25,929 bases of DNA, taken from the NCBI GenBank assembly GCA_963922705.1, contig CAWUJS010000023.1:1-25929 (forward strand). The letters run 5' to 3'. Positions 1-8,016 of the stretch are shown here, piece by piece. Under the pieces are notes generated by a model that was not told the origin of the DNA, searched no databases, and was given only the letters and a program-made list of their open reading frames with translations. The DNA comes from TMED27 sp963922705 (GTDB taxonomy: Bacteria > Pseudomonadota > Alphaproteobacteria > Micavibrionales > Micavibrionaceae). Each line of letters opens with the position of its first letter. Position 1 is the stretch's first letter. Both the position numbers and the translations under genes were made by a program.

Positions 1-41
1 AACCGGATAGATTTAAAATCAACCCACTTCACCACACCGTG

Positions 42-176
42 GGACTAAACATCTATACGTTGTCGTCACATTTTGAAAAGCCGAACAATATTGACTTGGC
101 TGCGCCTGCGTCCTGCCTTCGGCATCGTTGGGTGTCCGATTATAAACTGGAACGACTATAGATTTTAGTGTTTAGT
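42..176. repeat. Candidate short interspersed repeat with imperfect inverted ends
   Basis: The left end (from 42) reads GGACTAAACATCTATA. The right end (155-176), read on the other strand, begins ACTAAACACTAAAATCTATA, so both ends share ACTAAACA and ATCTATA with a small gap between them. The interior has a GC-rich core with the small palindrome TGCCTTCGGCA near 114-124. The 14-mer at 42-55 recurs exactly at 13071-13084 in another intergenic space. This suggests a small genome-specific repeat or MITE-like element, but the class was not recognised. Confidence 0.35.
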
Positions 177-276
177 AAAATTTGTTTATTATATCAGTAT
201 GATGGCATGTAATTTTGTCAAAGAGAATGGGCTGGGTATAAGCTTTGTTAAACGGTTTTTAAGACTATAAGAATAC

Positions 277-282
277 TATAAT
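277..282 (+). promoter_or_regulatory. Possible -10 element of the GGDEF-EAL gene
   Basis: A perfect TATAAT lies about 70 bases before the TTG start of the downstream gene. No good -35 box is seen at 16-18 bases upstream; the best is a T-rich stretch near 254-260. This is a weak call based on the -10 match and its position. Confidence 0.3.
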
Positions 283-353
283 ATATTGGTATGATACTGC
301 AATTGGAAGTGTGCGGTTCATGTATGTATTAGTTTACGTGAAAGATCCGAGTT

Positions 354-2555
354 TTGCTTTTAAAACTAGCTGTAAATGATGTTATTGGTGTGTCGCAGGA
401 AATAAAAAACAAAAAATTGCTAAGCTTTGAAAGCATTTTGTTTTCTCGAGCGCAGATTTGGAGAAGCTGGACAAGTTGGCGTATCACAGTTGTTGTTTTT
501 ATGACCATAGCTCTTGTTCAGACATGTATTATTATTTTTGCCTCAATGGGGGAGTACGAGAATAAAAGATTGCAAGATCTTAGGAATTCTGGTCATTCTG
601 CTGTTATTCCACTCATTACTACAAATGTGACTGAAGTTTTTCAATCTCCTTTTCAAGAAGAACAGGTTAATCGTCTTTTTCAAGCAACCAAATTAAAAGG
701 TTTGAGTGTTTATGCCCTTAATATGATGACAGGAAGCAATCTTAACCGCCTTGAATTGTTGGCGCAGTATGGTGAACAGCCTGTTACATCTTTAATCGAT
801 ACCAGTAATTTAGGTAAAGTATTCCGTAGCGCAGACGGCAGTACTTATGAATTTGTGTTACGAAGCAGTACTGTTGCAGGGTCTTATTTCATGGTTGTGC
901 GCATGGATTCTTCACATATTCAGCAGCAAGTTTTTAAATTCGTTATTGATACTCTCAAGATTATGTTGCTGATGTCGCTTTTTGTGACTGCAGTCTTAAT
1001 GATTGCTTTGAGCCGCTGGTTATTGGAGCCCATTCTTTTTATGCGTAATAACCTTATGGAAGCTTATAAAAACCCTGAAAACCCTGAAATTGAAGAATCT
1101 CCATTTGATCCAAATGATGAGATTGGTAGTGCAATAGATATTGCGCAAAGCTTGATTAAGCAAAATGCGTCAAATATTAAACAAATCAAAAGCGCTGCTG
1201 AGAATAAAATTCATAAACTTGCTTATTATGATACTTTGACAGGGCTGCCTAATCGCACACTTTTTTTACAAAGTCTTGCTGAAGAATCGCGTATCAACAG
1301 CGAGGGAAAATCTTCAAGATTTTGTGTGATGGCGATTGATTTGGATCATTTTAAGGATATTAATGATTCGATGGGGCATAATGTTGGGGATGCTATTTTG
1401 CGTGGCGTTGGCAAGCGTTTGCGTTCAGCTATGCCGAAAAGTGCAGTCGTCTCCCGTGCAGGCGAGGATGAATTTGCTATTATGACACCCTTAAACACAG
1501 ATATTCATACTGCAAGAGATGTTGCGGAAAAAATATCTGCTGTTATTAAAAATGAGCCTTTTAAAGTTTTTAATGAGACTTTTCAGTTACGATCATCAAT
1601 CGGTATATCTACATTTCCAGATGATGCAACAGATTCGGATCAAGTCCTTAAAAACGCTGATATTGCACTAAACATGGCAAAAGAAGAAGGTCGTGACCGG
1701 ATTAAGGAATATTCAGAAGATTTTGACAGGGTTGTTCAGGCACGCTTTAAAATGCTTCGTGACTTGCGCGATGCCATGGAAAAAGAAGAGTTGCAGCTTT
1801 ATTATCAGCCACAACTGGATTTAAGAACAGGTAAAATTATTGGTGCAGAGGCTCTTTTAAGGTGGTGGAAAAAGGATAACAGCAAGGAAGGTAAAACATT
1901 TATTTCTCCGGGGGAGTTTATTCCTGTCGCTGAACAATCAGGTTTAATCGTTCCAATTGGTGAGTGGGTTTTAGAGAAAGCATGTTCGGATGCCTATGAA
2001 TGGCATAACAAACATGGATTACAAGATGTACGTGTTGCAATCAATGTTTCTGCACATCAATTTGCACAAAATGATATTTGTGCTTTTACGGAAGAAAAAA
2101 TTAAAGAGATAGGAATTAATCCGCATAAAGTAGAATTAGAAGTGACAGAAAGTGTTTTCATGGAAAATATTGATCATACAATTCAAACGCTTCAAAATTT
2201 ACATGCTATTGGTGTAGATCTTGCGATTGATGATTTTGGGACAGGTTATTCTTCTTTGGCGTATTTGCGTCAATTCCCAATTGATCGTCTTAAAATTGAT
2301 CAAAGCTTTATTCGTAATGCGTTGAATGACCAGGATGATGAATCTATTGCACGTACGATTATTGCTTTAGGTAGAGCGCTCAATTTAAAGGTTATTGCAG
2401 AAGGTGTTGAGACAAAAGAGCACGAAACCTTCTTGGTCAATGAGGGATGCGATGAGGTTCAAGGATTTCGTTATTGTCGTCCTGTACCCAAAGAAGAGTT
2501 TGTAGAGTTCGTTAAAAAATACAATGGTCAATTATCAAGTTTTGATAACGACTGA
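354..2555 (+). CDS. Membrane-bound GGDEF-EAL protein, probable c-di-GMP phosphodiesterase
   Basis: Transmembrane helices at about residues 42-64 and 198-222 flank a roughly 130-residue periplasmic sensor region. A HAMP-like linker follows, then a GGDEF domain (about 290-452) and an EAL domain (about 468-720). The EAL domain keeps the residues expected for hydrolysis of c-di-GMP: EAL at 499-501, INVS, the ELEVTES glutamate, DDFGTG at 626-631, LKID, AEGVE and QGF. The cyclase signature is GEDEF (370-374) rather than GGDEF, and the RxxD inhibitory site is absent. Caulobacter PdeA also has GEDEF, and there it is an inactive cyclase domain that binds GTP and activates the EAL domain; by inference this is a GTP-tuned phosphodiesterase. 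The start is uncertain: TTG at 354 has no clear ribosome-binding site, the frame is closed just upstream, and GTG at 390 is an alternative. No obvious operon partner. Confidence 0.93.
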   Translation: MLLKLAVNDVIGVSQEIKNKKLLSFESILFSRAQIWRSWTSWRITVVVFMTIALVQTCIIIFASMGEYENKRLQDLRNSGHSAVIPLITTNVTEVFQSPFQEEQVNRLFQATKLKGLSVYALNMMTGSNLNRLELLAQYGEQPVTSLIDTSNLGKVFRSADGSTYEFVLRSSTVAGSYFMVVRMDSSHIQQQVFKFVIDTLKIMLLMSLFVTAVLMIALSRWLLEPILFMRNNLMEAYKNPENPEIEESPFDPNDEIGSAIDIAQSLIKQNASNIKQIKSAAENKIHKLAYYDTLTGLPNRTLFLQSLAEESRINSEGKSSRFCVMAIDLDHFKDINDSMGHNVGDAILRGVGKRLRSAMPKSAVVSRAGEDEFAIMTPLNTDIHTARDVAEKISAVIKNEPFKVFNETFQLRSSIGISTFPDDATDSDQVLKNADIALNMAKEEGRDRIKEYSEDFDRVVQARFKMLRDLRDAMEKEELQLYYQPQLDLRTGKIIGAEALLRWWKKDNSKEGKTFISPGEFIPVAEQSGLIVPIGEWVLEKACSDAYEWHNKHGLQDVRVAINVSAHQFAQNDICAFTEEKIKEIGINPHKVELEVTESVFMENIDHTIQTLQNLHAIGVDLAIDDFGTGYSSLAYLRQFPIDRLKIDQSFIRNALNDQDDESIARTIIALGRALNLKVIAEGVETKEHETFLVNEGCDEVQGFRYCRPVPKEEFVEFVKKYNGQLSSFDND

Positions 2556-2601
2556 TTGTATTCTTGCCAGATTTTAAAATGGCATAACTATAATTTCGTA
2601 A

Positions 2602-3462
2602 TTAATCCCGTAATAGATCATTGATACTTGTTTTGGAACGTGTTTTTTCATCAACGCGCTTGACAATCACAGCGCATGCCAGGCTTGGGCCAGGTGATCC
2701 GTCCGGTAAGTTCTTTCCAGGCATAGTGCCGGGAACCACAACAGAATAAGCGGGTACGCGTCCGTAAAAAATTTCGCCTGTATTACGATCGATAATTTTG
2801 GTTGACTGGCTGATAAAAACGCCCATTGATAAGACTGACCCTTCTTCAACGATAACGCCTTCAACAACTTCAGAACGCGCACCAATAAAGCAATTGTCTT
2901 CGATGATTGTAGGGTTGGCCTGTAGAGGTTCCAAAACGCCGCCAATGCCGACACCGCCGGATAAGTGGACATTTTTCCCTATTTGTGCGCAAGAGCCAAC
3001 AGTCACCCAGGTATCAACCATTGTGCCTTCATCAACATAGGCGCCGATATTAACAAAACTTGGCATTAAAACGGCATTTTTTCCAACAAATGAGCCGTGA
3101 CGTACGACGCAATTAGGGACGGCGCGAAAACCTGCTTCTTTGAAGCGCCTTGTGTCCCAGCCATTAAATTTGCTTTCGACCTTATCATACCAGCCGGATT
3201 GATTTGGGCCGCCAGAGATTTCCTGCATTGGGTTTAAACGAAAAGAGAGCAAAACTGCCTTTTTTAGCCATTGGTGCACAACCCATTCATTGTCAATTTT
3301 TTCTGCAACACGCGCTTTGCCGGAGTCGATCATGGATAAAGCTGTTTCTACAGCATCGCGAATTTCACCTTGTGTATTCTCGCTTAAATCAGAGGCATTG
3401 TTCCATGCTTCTTCAATGATGTCTTGTAGATCAACTGGATTGTTTTGTGCAGCGAGCGCCAT
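2602..3462 (-). CDS. dapD: 2,3,4,5-tetrahydropyridine-2,6-dicarboxylate N-succinyltransferase
   Basis: Transfers succinyl from succinyl-CoA to tetrahydrodipicolinate in the succinylase branch of lysine and meso-diaminopimelate synthesis, a cytoplasmic trimer in known members. The 286-residue length fits the family. The N-terminal helical part (about 1-100, with the LNPMQEISGG region) precedes a left-handed beta-helix of hexapeptide repeats (about 105-245) containing GAYVDEGTMVDTWVTVGSCA, HLSGGVGIGGVLEP and IGARSEVVEGV. The ATG at 3462 has a good GAAAGG ribosome-binding site 8 bases upstream. It stands alone; the next gene upstream is divergent across a 202-base gap, and other dap genes are not in the window. 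Confidence 0.97.
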   Translation of the reverse strand: MALAAQNNPVDLQDIIEEAWNNASDLSENTQGEIRDAVETALSMIDSGKARVAEKIDNEWVVHQWLKKAVLLSFRLNPMQEISGGPNQSGWYDKVESKFNGWDTRRFKEAGFRAVPNCVVRHGSFVGKNAVLMPSFVNIGAYVDEGTMVDTWVTVGSCAQIGKNVHLSGGVGIGGVLEPLQANPTIIEDNCFIGARSEVVEGVIVEEGSVLSMGVFISQSTKIIDRNTGEIFYGRVPAYSVVVPGTMPGKNLPDGSPGPSLACAVIVKRVDEKTRSKTSINDLLRD

Positions 3463-3664
3463 GTCTTTAGCCTTTCATTATTAGATCCCGGATAAGGCAA
3501 TTGATCATGAAGCCCACAATAAATCAAGTCATATGATTGTGATCCTAAGTTGATATAGTTTTTAAAGCTTATTTTTATTAAATTTTTGTTATATATTAGT
3601 TGCTTTCTCAGTTATTATCCTGTAGCTTAGTAAAAATATTGCAATTAATTTATGACAAAAGAAT

Positions 3665-4297
3665 ATGGTTAAAGGTTGTTTTAATTTTCATGGCATTGGC
3701 ACGTTAACGAGGTCTTTTCAGCGTGCTTTTGGTATGGAAAAACAAGCGAGAATAAGTTTACTGGAAAGCATGATTTCAGAAATGGCATCTTTGCCGTATA
3801 TGAGAAATACTGAGTTTTCAAATTCGAACTTGCATTGCCTTAAAATTATGGGCACTCAAGGCGAGATGCTTGATGCTGTAGGTATTCTTATTGAAAAAGA
3901 TGCCGTTACAATCACCCCAGAAAAAGAAGGCAAAAAACCTTATGTGATTGCTCTTAATGGTTATCAAAACGCAAACCTTGAAGATAATCCATTAAACAGA
4001 TTTGTACCAACGCACCGCGAAATGCTACATCGCGCCTCCAGAGAAATTGTAAAAATATTGACTCATGAATTGCATTCGCGTGATTTACGCGTAGAAAACC
4101 TTAAAATTGTTGCGAATGCTTTTTTCCCGACACGCAACAAACTTGATACATCTTTCAGAAAGGCCGGGCGCTGCATGACAGAATTAAATACATCTCAAAC
4201 CTGTAGTGATAGTGATTGGAAATCACCCTCAACGGTTAAGAACGGCCCATTCAAGCGTTTGACAGTAACATATTTTAGTAAACTTATTCCTGTTTAA
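3665..4297 (+). CDS. Uncharacterised 210-residue protein
   Basis: I do not recognise the family. The open frame fills the space between two opposing genes and ends 14 bases before the nrdA stop codon in convergent orientation. The protein looks soluble: no signal peptide or membrane segment. A helical start (about 20-45) is followed by a probable strand-rich part (about 55-105), then a basic helical stretch around HREMLHRASREIVKILTHEL (116-135), and a Ser/Thr/Lys-rich tail. The ATG at 3665 has only a weak A-rich sequence upstream and no clear Shine-Dalgarno, so the start may be wrong. It could be a lineage-specific gene. No function is proposed. Confidence 0.65.
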   Translation: MVKGCFNFHGIGTLTRSFQRAFGMEKQARISLLESMISEMASLPYMRNTEFSNSNLHCLKIMGTQGEMLDAVGILIEKDAVTITPEKEGKKPYVIALNGYQNANLEDNPLNRFVPTHREMLHRASREIVKILTHELHSRDLRVENLKIVANAFFPTRNKLDTSFRKAGRCMTELNTSQTCSDSDWKSPSTVKNGPFKRLTVTYFSKLIPV

Positions 4298-4311
4298 TAC
4301 CATCACCATGA

Positions 4312-6138
4312 TTATTGACATGCCAGGCATTCTTCGTACTGCCCCTGCGTTTCGCCGCTTTGTGTGTCATCATCATCAGCGCTTCCTTTTGCACGCTTCC
4401 AGCTTGCGTCACTTTCCGCGCGTTGAATGGATTTTGAACGGCAATAGTAGAGTGATTTGACACCTTTTTGCCATGCCTCCCAGTGAATGCGGTGAAGCTC
4501 AGCTTTGTGAACATCCGCCGGCAGGAAGACATTCAGGCTTTGCGCTTGGCAAACATAAGGTGTTCGATCGCCTGCATGTTCAATAAGCCATCTTTGATCG
4601 ATCTCAAATGCGGTCTTGAAGACATCTTTTTCTTCATCGCTGAGGAAGTCTAAATGCTGGACTGACCCTTCATTGGTGAAAATAGATGACCAGACATCAT
4701 CTGTATTTTGGCCTTTTGCTTCCAAAAGTTTGGTCAGGTATTTATTTTTCACCGGGAAGGAACCGGACAGGGTTTTGTGCGTGTAAGCATTAGCTGCATT
4801 CGGCTCAATACCGGGGCTTGCACCGCCGCAAATGATAGAAATTGAAGCGGTTGGTGCGATGGCCATTTTATTTGAAAAGCGCTCATTGATGCCGTAATCC
4901 GCAGCATCAGGGCATGCGCCGCGCTCTTCAGCAAGCTTGATCGAGGCATCATCAACGCCGCGTTTAATGTGTTGGAATATTTTGCGGTTCCAGACTTTCG
5001 CCATGACCCCTTCCATCGGTAGCATCTTGGATTGCAAGAAGCCGTGGAAACCCATGACACCCAAGCCAACTGAGCGTTCACGCATTGCGGCGTATTTAGC
5101 GCGTTTCATGGAATCAGGCGCTTTAGCGATAAAATCGGAAAGGACATTATCCAAGAATCGCATAATGTCTTCGATAAAGGTTGGGTGATCTTGCCATTCA
5201 TCAAATTTTTCAAGATTGAGTGAGGAGAGGCAGCACACTGCTGTCCGGTCATTTCCAAGATAGTCTTTACCGGTTGGTAAGGTAATCTCGGAACAAAGAT
5301 TAGACATTTTCACATTTAATCCTGCCATTTTATGGTGCGCAGGGATTTGATCATTCACATGATCAATGTAAATAATATAAGGCTCGCCAGTTTCAACACG
5401 GGCTGTTAGCAAGCGAATCCAGAGTTCACGCGCAGAGACTTTATCGATAACTGCGTTATCTTTTGGTGAGCGAAGGGCATATTCTTCATCGGCTTCTACG
5501 GCTTTCATGAACTTATTGTCCACCAGAACACCATGATGAAGGTTAAGGGCTTTGCGGTTTGGATCACCACCTGTTGGGCGACGAATCTCGATGAATTCCT
5601 CGATTTCCGGATGCCAGATGGGCAGATAAATAGCAGCAGAGCCACGGCGCAAAGAGCCTTGGGAAATTGCGAGGGTTAAAGAATCCATCACGCGGATAAA
5701 TGGGACAATCCCTGATGTTTTACCATTGCGGCCTACTTTTTCGCCAATAGAGCGTACATTCCCCCAGTAAGAGCCAATACCGCCTCCTAGAGAGGCCAGC
5801 CATACATTCTCATTCCAAAGCTCAACAATATCACCAAGAGAATCTTGTGTTTCGTTCAAAAAACATGAAATTGGCAGACCGCGTGATGTTCCACCATTGG
5901 AAAGGATAGGTGTAGACGGCATAAACCAGAGTTTGGACATGTAATCATAAAGACGTTGTGCGTGCGCACTATCATCCCCGTAATAGACGCCGACGCGCGC
6001 AAATAAATCCTGATACTGCTCTTCTGGCATCAGATATCGATCGGTCAGGGTTGCCTTACCGAAACCAGTCAGGTTTTCATCGCGGGAACGATCGATTTGG
6101 ACACGATTACCTCGCTCCATTTGCGCAACGTCAAACAT
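4312..6138 (-). CDS. nrdA: Ribonucleoside-diphosphate reductase alpha subunit, class Ia type, lacking the ATP cone
   Basis: Reduces ribonucleoside diphosphates to deoxyribonucleotides together with a radical-generating beta subunit. Numbered from the 611-codon frame, visible key residues are the redox cysteine in PISCFLN (C95), the active-site NLCSE (N283, C285, E287), the CC pair at 305-306, PTASISI, the radical-transfer YY at 567-568 and the C-terminal CLAC (607-610) that is re-reduced by thioredoxin or glutaredoxin. The first active-site cysteine is only about 95 residues from the start, so the N-terminal ATP-cone activity switch of E. coli NrdA (761 residues) is missing. The frame extends to a GTG at 6147, but that codon overlaps an AGGAG ribosome-binding site 8 bases before ATG 6138, so 6138 is preferred (608 residues). 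No nrdB is in the window. Confidence 0.95.
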   Translation of the reverse strand: MFDVAQMERGNRVQIDRSRDENLTGFGKATLTDRYLMPEEQYQDLFARVGVYYGDDSAHAQRLYDYMSKLWFMPSTPILSNGGTSRGLPISCFLNETQDSLGDIVELWNENVWLASLGGGIGSYWGNVRSIGEKVGRNGKTSGIVPFIRVMDSLTLAISQGSLRRGSAAIYLPIWHPEIEEFIEIRRPTGGDPNRKALNLHHGVLVDNKFMKAVEADEEYALRSPKDNAVIDKVSARELWIRLLTARVETGEPYIIYIDHVNDQIPAHHKMAGLNVKMSNLCSEITLPTGKDYLGNDRTAVCCLSSLNLEKFDEWQDHPTFIEDIMRFLDNVLSDFIAKAPDSMKRAKYAAMRERSVGLGVMGFHGFLQSKMLPMEGVMAKVWNRKIFQHIKRGVDDASIKLAEERGACPDAADYGINERFSNKMAIAPTASISIICGGASPGIEPNAANAYTHKTLSGSFPVKNKYLTKLLEAKGQNTDDVWSSIFTNEGSVQHLDFLSDEEKDVFKTAFEIDQRWLIEHAGDRTPYVCQAQSLNVFLPADVHKAELHRIHWEAWQKGVKSLYYCRSKSIQRAESDASWKRAKGSADDDDTQSGETQGQYEECLACQ

Positions 6139-6146
6139 AGAGTTCA

Positions 6147-6151
6147 CTCCT
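6147..6151 (-). promoter_or_regulatory. Ribosome-binding site that fixes the nrdA start
   Basis: On the minus strand this is AGGAG, eight bases before the ATG at 6138. The alternative GTG start three codons upstream lies within or against this motif and could not use it. Confidence 0.75.
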
Positions 6152-6226
6152 ATTAACTTATGTAGGTCTGTACCAAGGCAATGCCAGAACAGAGTATTTA
6201 TTTTTGGGATGCAGATTATGCGCGAA

Positions 6227-6273
6227 GCACAGCCTGTAGCGTTTTATTAAAGATAACCTACTACATCTCGTGG
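6227..6273 (-). promoter_or_regulatory. Candidate tandem NrdR boxes upstream of nrdA
   Basis: NrdR, the ATP/dATP-sensing repressor of ribonucleotide reductase genes, binds paired near-palindromic 16-mers close to ACACWATATATWGTGT, spaced by about three helical turns. The 16-mers at 6227-6242 and 6258-6273 each match about 10 of 16 positions by eye, the second with a good core CTACATCTCG. They are exactly 31 bases apart and 89-135 bases upstream of the nrdA start. The spacing is the best evidence; each box alone is mediocre. Confidence 0.4.
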
Positions 6274-6535
6274 TATTCGGCAATACGACTATATTCCTAA
6301 AATACTCTATTTTTTTCTTAAAATTATTGTTTTTCAAAATTTTATCCTTCATATCCACGGTTATATCCCCATTCATTTTTTTCTTTTTCTGCCATTTTTT
6401 CAGGGTTTCCTGGATTTATATTGCCCTAATTCATGTTCAGCATATTGGGTGCTGTAAAAACCAATTTTATGTTATTATTATATAAAGAAATTATTTATGA
6501 ATTAAAAGAATAAATAAATCCAAGAAACGTTAATT

Positions 6536-7972
6536 ATGCAGCAACGCCATACAAAAATTCTGGCAACACTGGGGCCTTCATCAAATACGCAAGATATGCT
6601 TCGTGAATTACTTGAAACGGGCGTCAATGCATTTCGTTTGAATTTTAGTCATGGAGAACATAAGGATCATGCCGATTTGGTTGATATGATACGGCAAATT
6701 GAGCATGATTTATCGTGCCCAATAGCGATTGTTGCTGATATGCAGGGGCCAAAACTGCGAATCGGTACTTTTGAAGAAGAATCGGTCATGATGGAGCGTG
6801 GCGATCGAATCACTTTTGATTCGAATCCTGAGGCGGGAAATAAGAATCGTGTTTGCATGCCGCATCAGGAAATTTTTGGTAGCCTTAAAAAAGACGGGCT
6901 GTTTTTCATTGATGACGGGAAAGTGCGTTGCCGTGTCAGAGAGATTGGTGATGATTATTTTGTCGCTGAGATTCGTGCTGGTGGAATGCTGTCGAACAGG
7001 AAAGGCTTTAATGTTCCTGAAACTTTTTTGCCCATTCCTGCACTGACAGATAAAGATAAAACCGACCTTAAGGCAGCGCTTGATATGGGTGTTGATTGGA
7101 TTGCACAGAGCTTTGTGCAAACTGCCGCAGATGTACAAGAGGCCAGGGATCTTATTAATGGCCGGGCAGCGCTGATGGTTAAGCTTGAAAAGCCTGCCGC
7201 TTTAGAAAATCTTGAAGCTATTGCCGATCTGGCTGATGGGGTGATGTTGGCGCGTGGTGATCTGGGGGTTGAAATTCCGCCCGAAAATGTGCCTTCGGCA
7301 CAAAAAAGGATTGTGCGTTATGTAAGGAGCATTGGAAAGCCTGTTGTTGTAGCAACACAGATGCTTGAATCCATGATTACATCTTCACGCCCGACGCGGG
7401 CTGAGGCTTCGGATGTTGCGACTGCGGTTTATGATGGTGCGGATGCTGTGATGTTATCAGCGGAAACAGCAGCGGGACAGCATCCTATACGCTCGGTTGA
7501 TATGATGCATAAAATTTGTGCGCGTACGGAACAAGATGATATTTATAATCAGTTCATGGAAGACACACACCCGGATTGTATGGGTGATCCTTCGGATGCT
7601 ATTGCTACCGCCGCAGGTTATGTAGCAGAGGATGTTGCGGCAAAGGCTATTGTCACTTATACAATGTCCGGCTCTACGGCGCTTAGGATGTCCCGTCAGC
7701 GTCCTGCGGTTCCTATTTTATGCTTAACGCCTGATATTCATGTCGCAAGACGGCTTGCGCTTTCTTATGGTGTACGCGCCATTCATGATCAGGAATTACA
7801 AGGTGATTTTAGCGGTCCTGTTCCACATGCAAATGAGGTTTTGCAGAGAGAGGGGCTTGTGCAGGAAGGTGATCGTTTTGTTATGACTGCAGGTGTTCCC
7901 TTTGGTGTTTCCGGAACGACAAATATTCTCAGAATTGCAGAAATTGAAAATAAAAACGCATGTAACTCATAA
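6536..7972 (+). CDS. pyk: Pyruvate kinase
   Basis: Last step of glycolysis: phosphoenolpyruvate plus ADP gives pyruvate plus ATP, in the cytoplasm. The 478 residues match the usual length. Visible motifs: TLGPSS (11-16), FRLNFSHG (33-40, substrate/phosphate binding), the B-domain lid (about 70-165), VKLEKP (215-220, the catalytic lysine/metal glutamate region), LARGDLGVE (238-246), ATQMLESM (273-280) and the regulatory C domain (about 345-478). The 216-218 region reads KLEK where many family members have KIEN, a mild variation. The ATG at 6536 has only a weak AAGAAAC upstream. The next gene starts 44 bases after the stop on the same strand, so partial co-transcription with the lipid cluster is possible. 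Confidence 0.97.
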   Translation: MQQRHTKILATLGPSSNTQDMLRELLETGVNAFRLNFSHGEHKDHADLVDMIRQIEHDLSCPIAIVADMQGPKLRIGTFEEESVMMERGDRITFDSNPEAGNKNRVCMPHQEIFGSLKKDGLFFIDDGKVRCRVREIGDDYFVAEIRAGGMLSNRKGFNVPETFLPIPALTDKDKTDLKAALDMGVDWIAQSFVQTAADVQEARDLINGRAALMVKLEKPAALENLEAIADLADGVMLARGDLGVEIPPENVPSAQKRIVRYVRSIGKPVVVATQMLESMITSSRPTRAEASDVATAVYDGADAVMLSAETAAGQHPIRSVDMMHKICARTEQDDIYNQFMEDTHPDCMGDPSDAIATAAGYVAEDVAAKAIVTYTMSGSTALRMSRQRPAVPILCLTPDIHVARRLALSYGVRAIHDQELQGDFSGPVPHANEVLQREGLVQEGDRFVMTAGVPFGVSGTTNILRIAEIENKNACNS

Positions 7973-8016
7973 GTCGATATAGACGTAAGAGTGCCTTCGC
8001 GTCATAATCATTCTCC

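Larger units (their letters stand above)
1..353. other. Intergenic region at the left edge
   Basis: No convincing gene is seen here. Bases 24-44 contain a weak CCCAC...GTGGG inverted repeat that could belong to the end of a gene left of the window. Bases 42-176 hold the repeat-like element. Bases 180-353 are AT-rich and carry the promoter-like site for the downstream GGDEF-EAL gene. Confidence 0.5.
6139..6535. other. Divergent intergenic region between nrdA and pyk
   Basis: About 400 bases with no supported gene. The nrdA-proximal side holds the ribosome-binding site and the candidate NrdR pair. The centre (6298-6400) is very T-rich on the plus strand. The pyk-proximal side has a small inverted repeat CAGCA...TGCTG (6438-6454) and A/T-rich sequence that probably contains the pyk promoter, but no clear -35/-10 pair stands out. 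Short frames here look accidental. Confidence 0.5.

Noticed and set aside
202..270. 22-codon frame before the GGDEF-EAL gene
   Set aside because: No ribosome-binding site and no sign of protein-like composition; length is within chance for AT-rich DNA.
2534..2584. Hairpins TTATCAA/TTGATAA and TGCCA/TGGCA at the end of the GGDEF-EAL gene as a terminator
   Set aside because: Both stems are short and AT-rich with no U-tract; in a convergent AT-rich space this is not convincing.
4284..4532. 82-codon minus-strand frame across the 3' end of nrdA
   Set aside because: Out of frame with the reductase tail, and the true frame carries the conserved YY pair and CLAC ending.
7961..7990. Possible ECF/RpoE-ChrR type promoter before the lipid cluster (TGTAAC ... 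TAAGA)
   Set aside because: The -10 TAAGA fits, but the -35 matches only three of six positions of TGATCC and the spacer is 19 bases. Would be attractive since the Rhodobacter locus is under this sigma factor, but the evidence is too weak.
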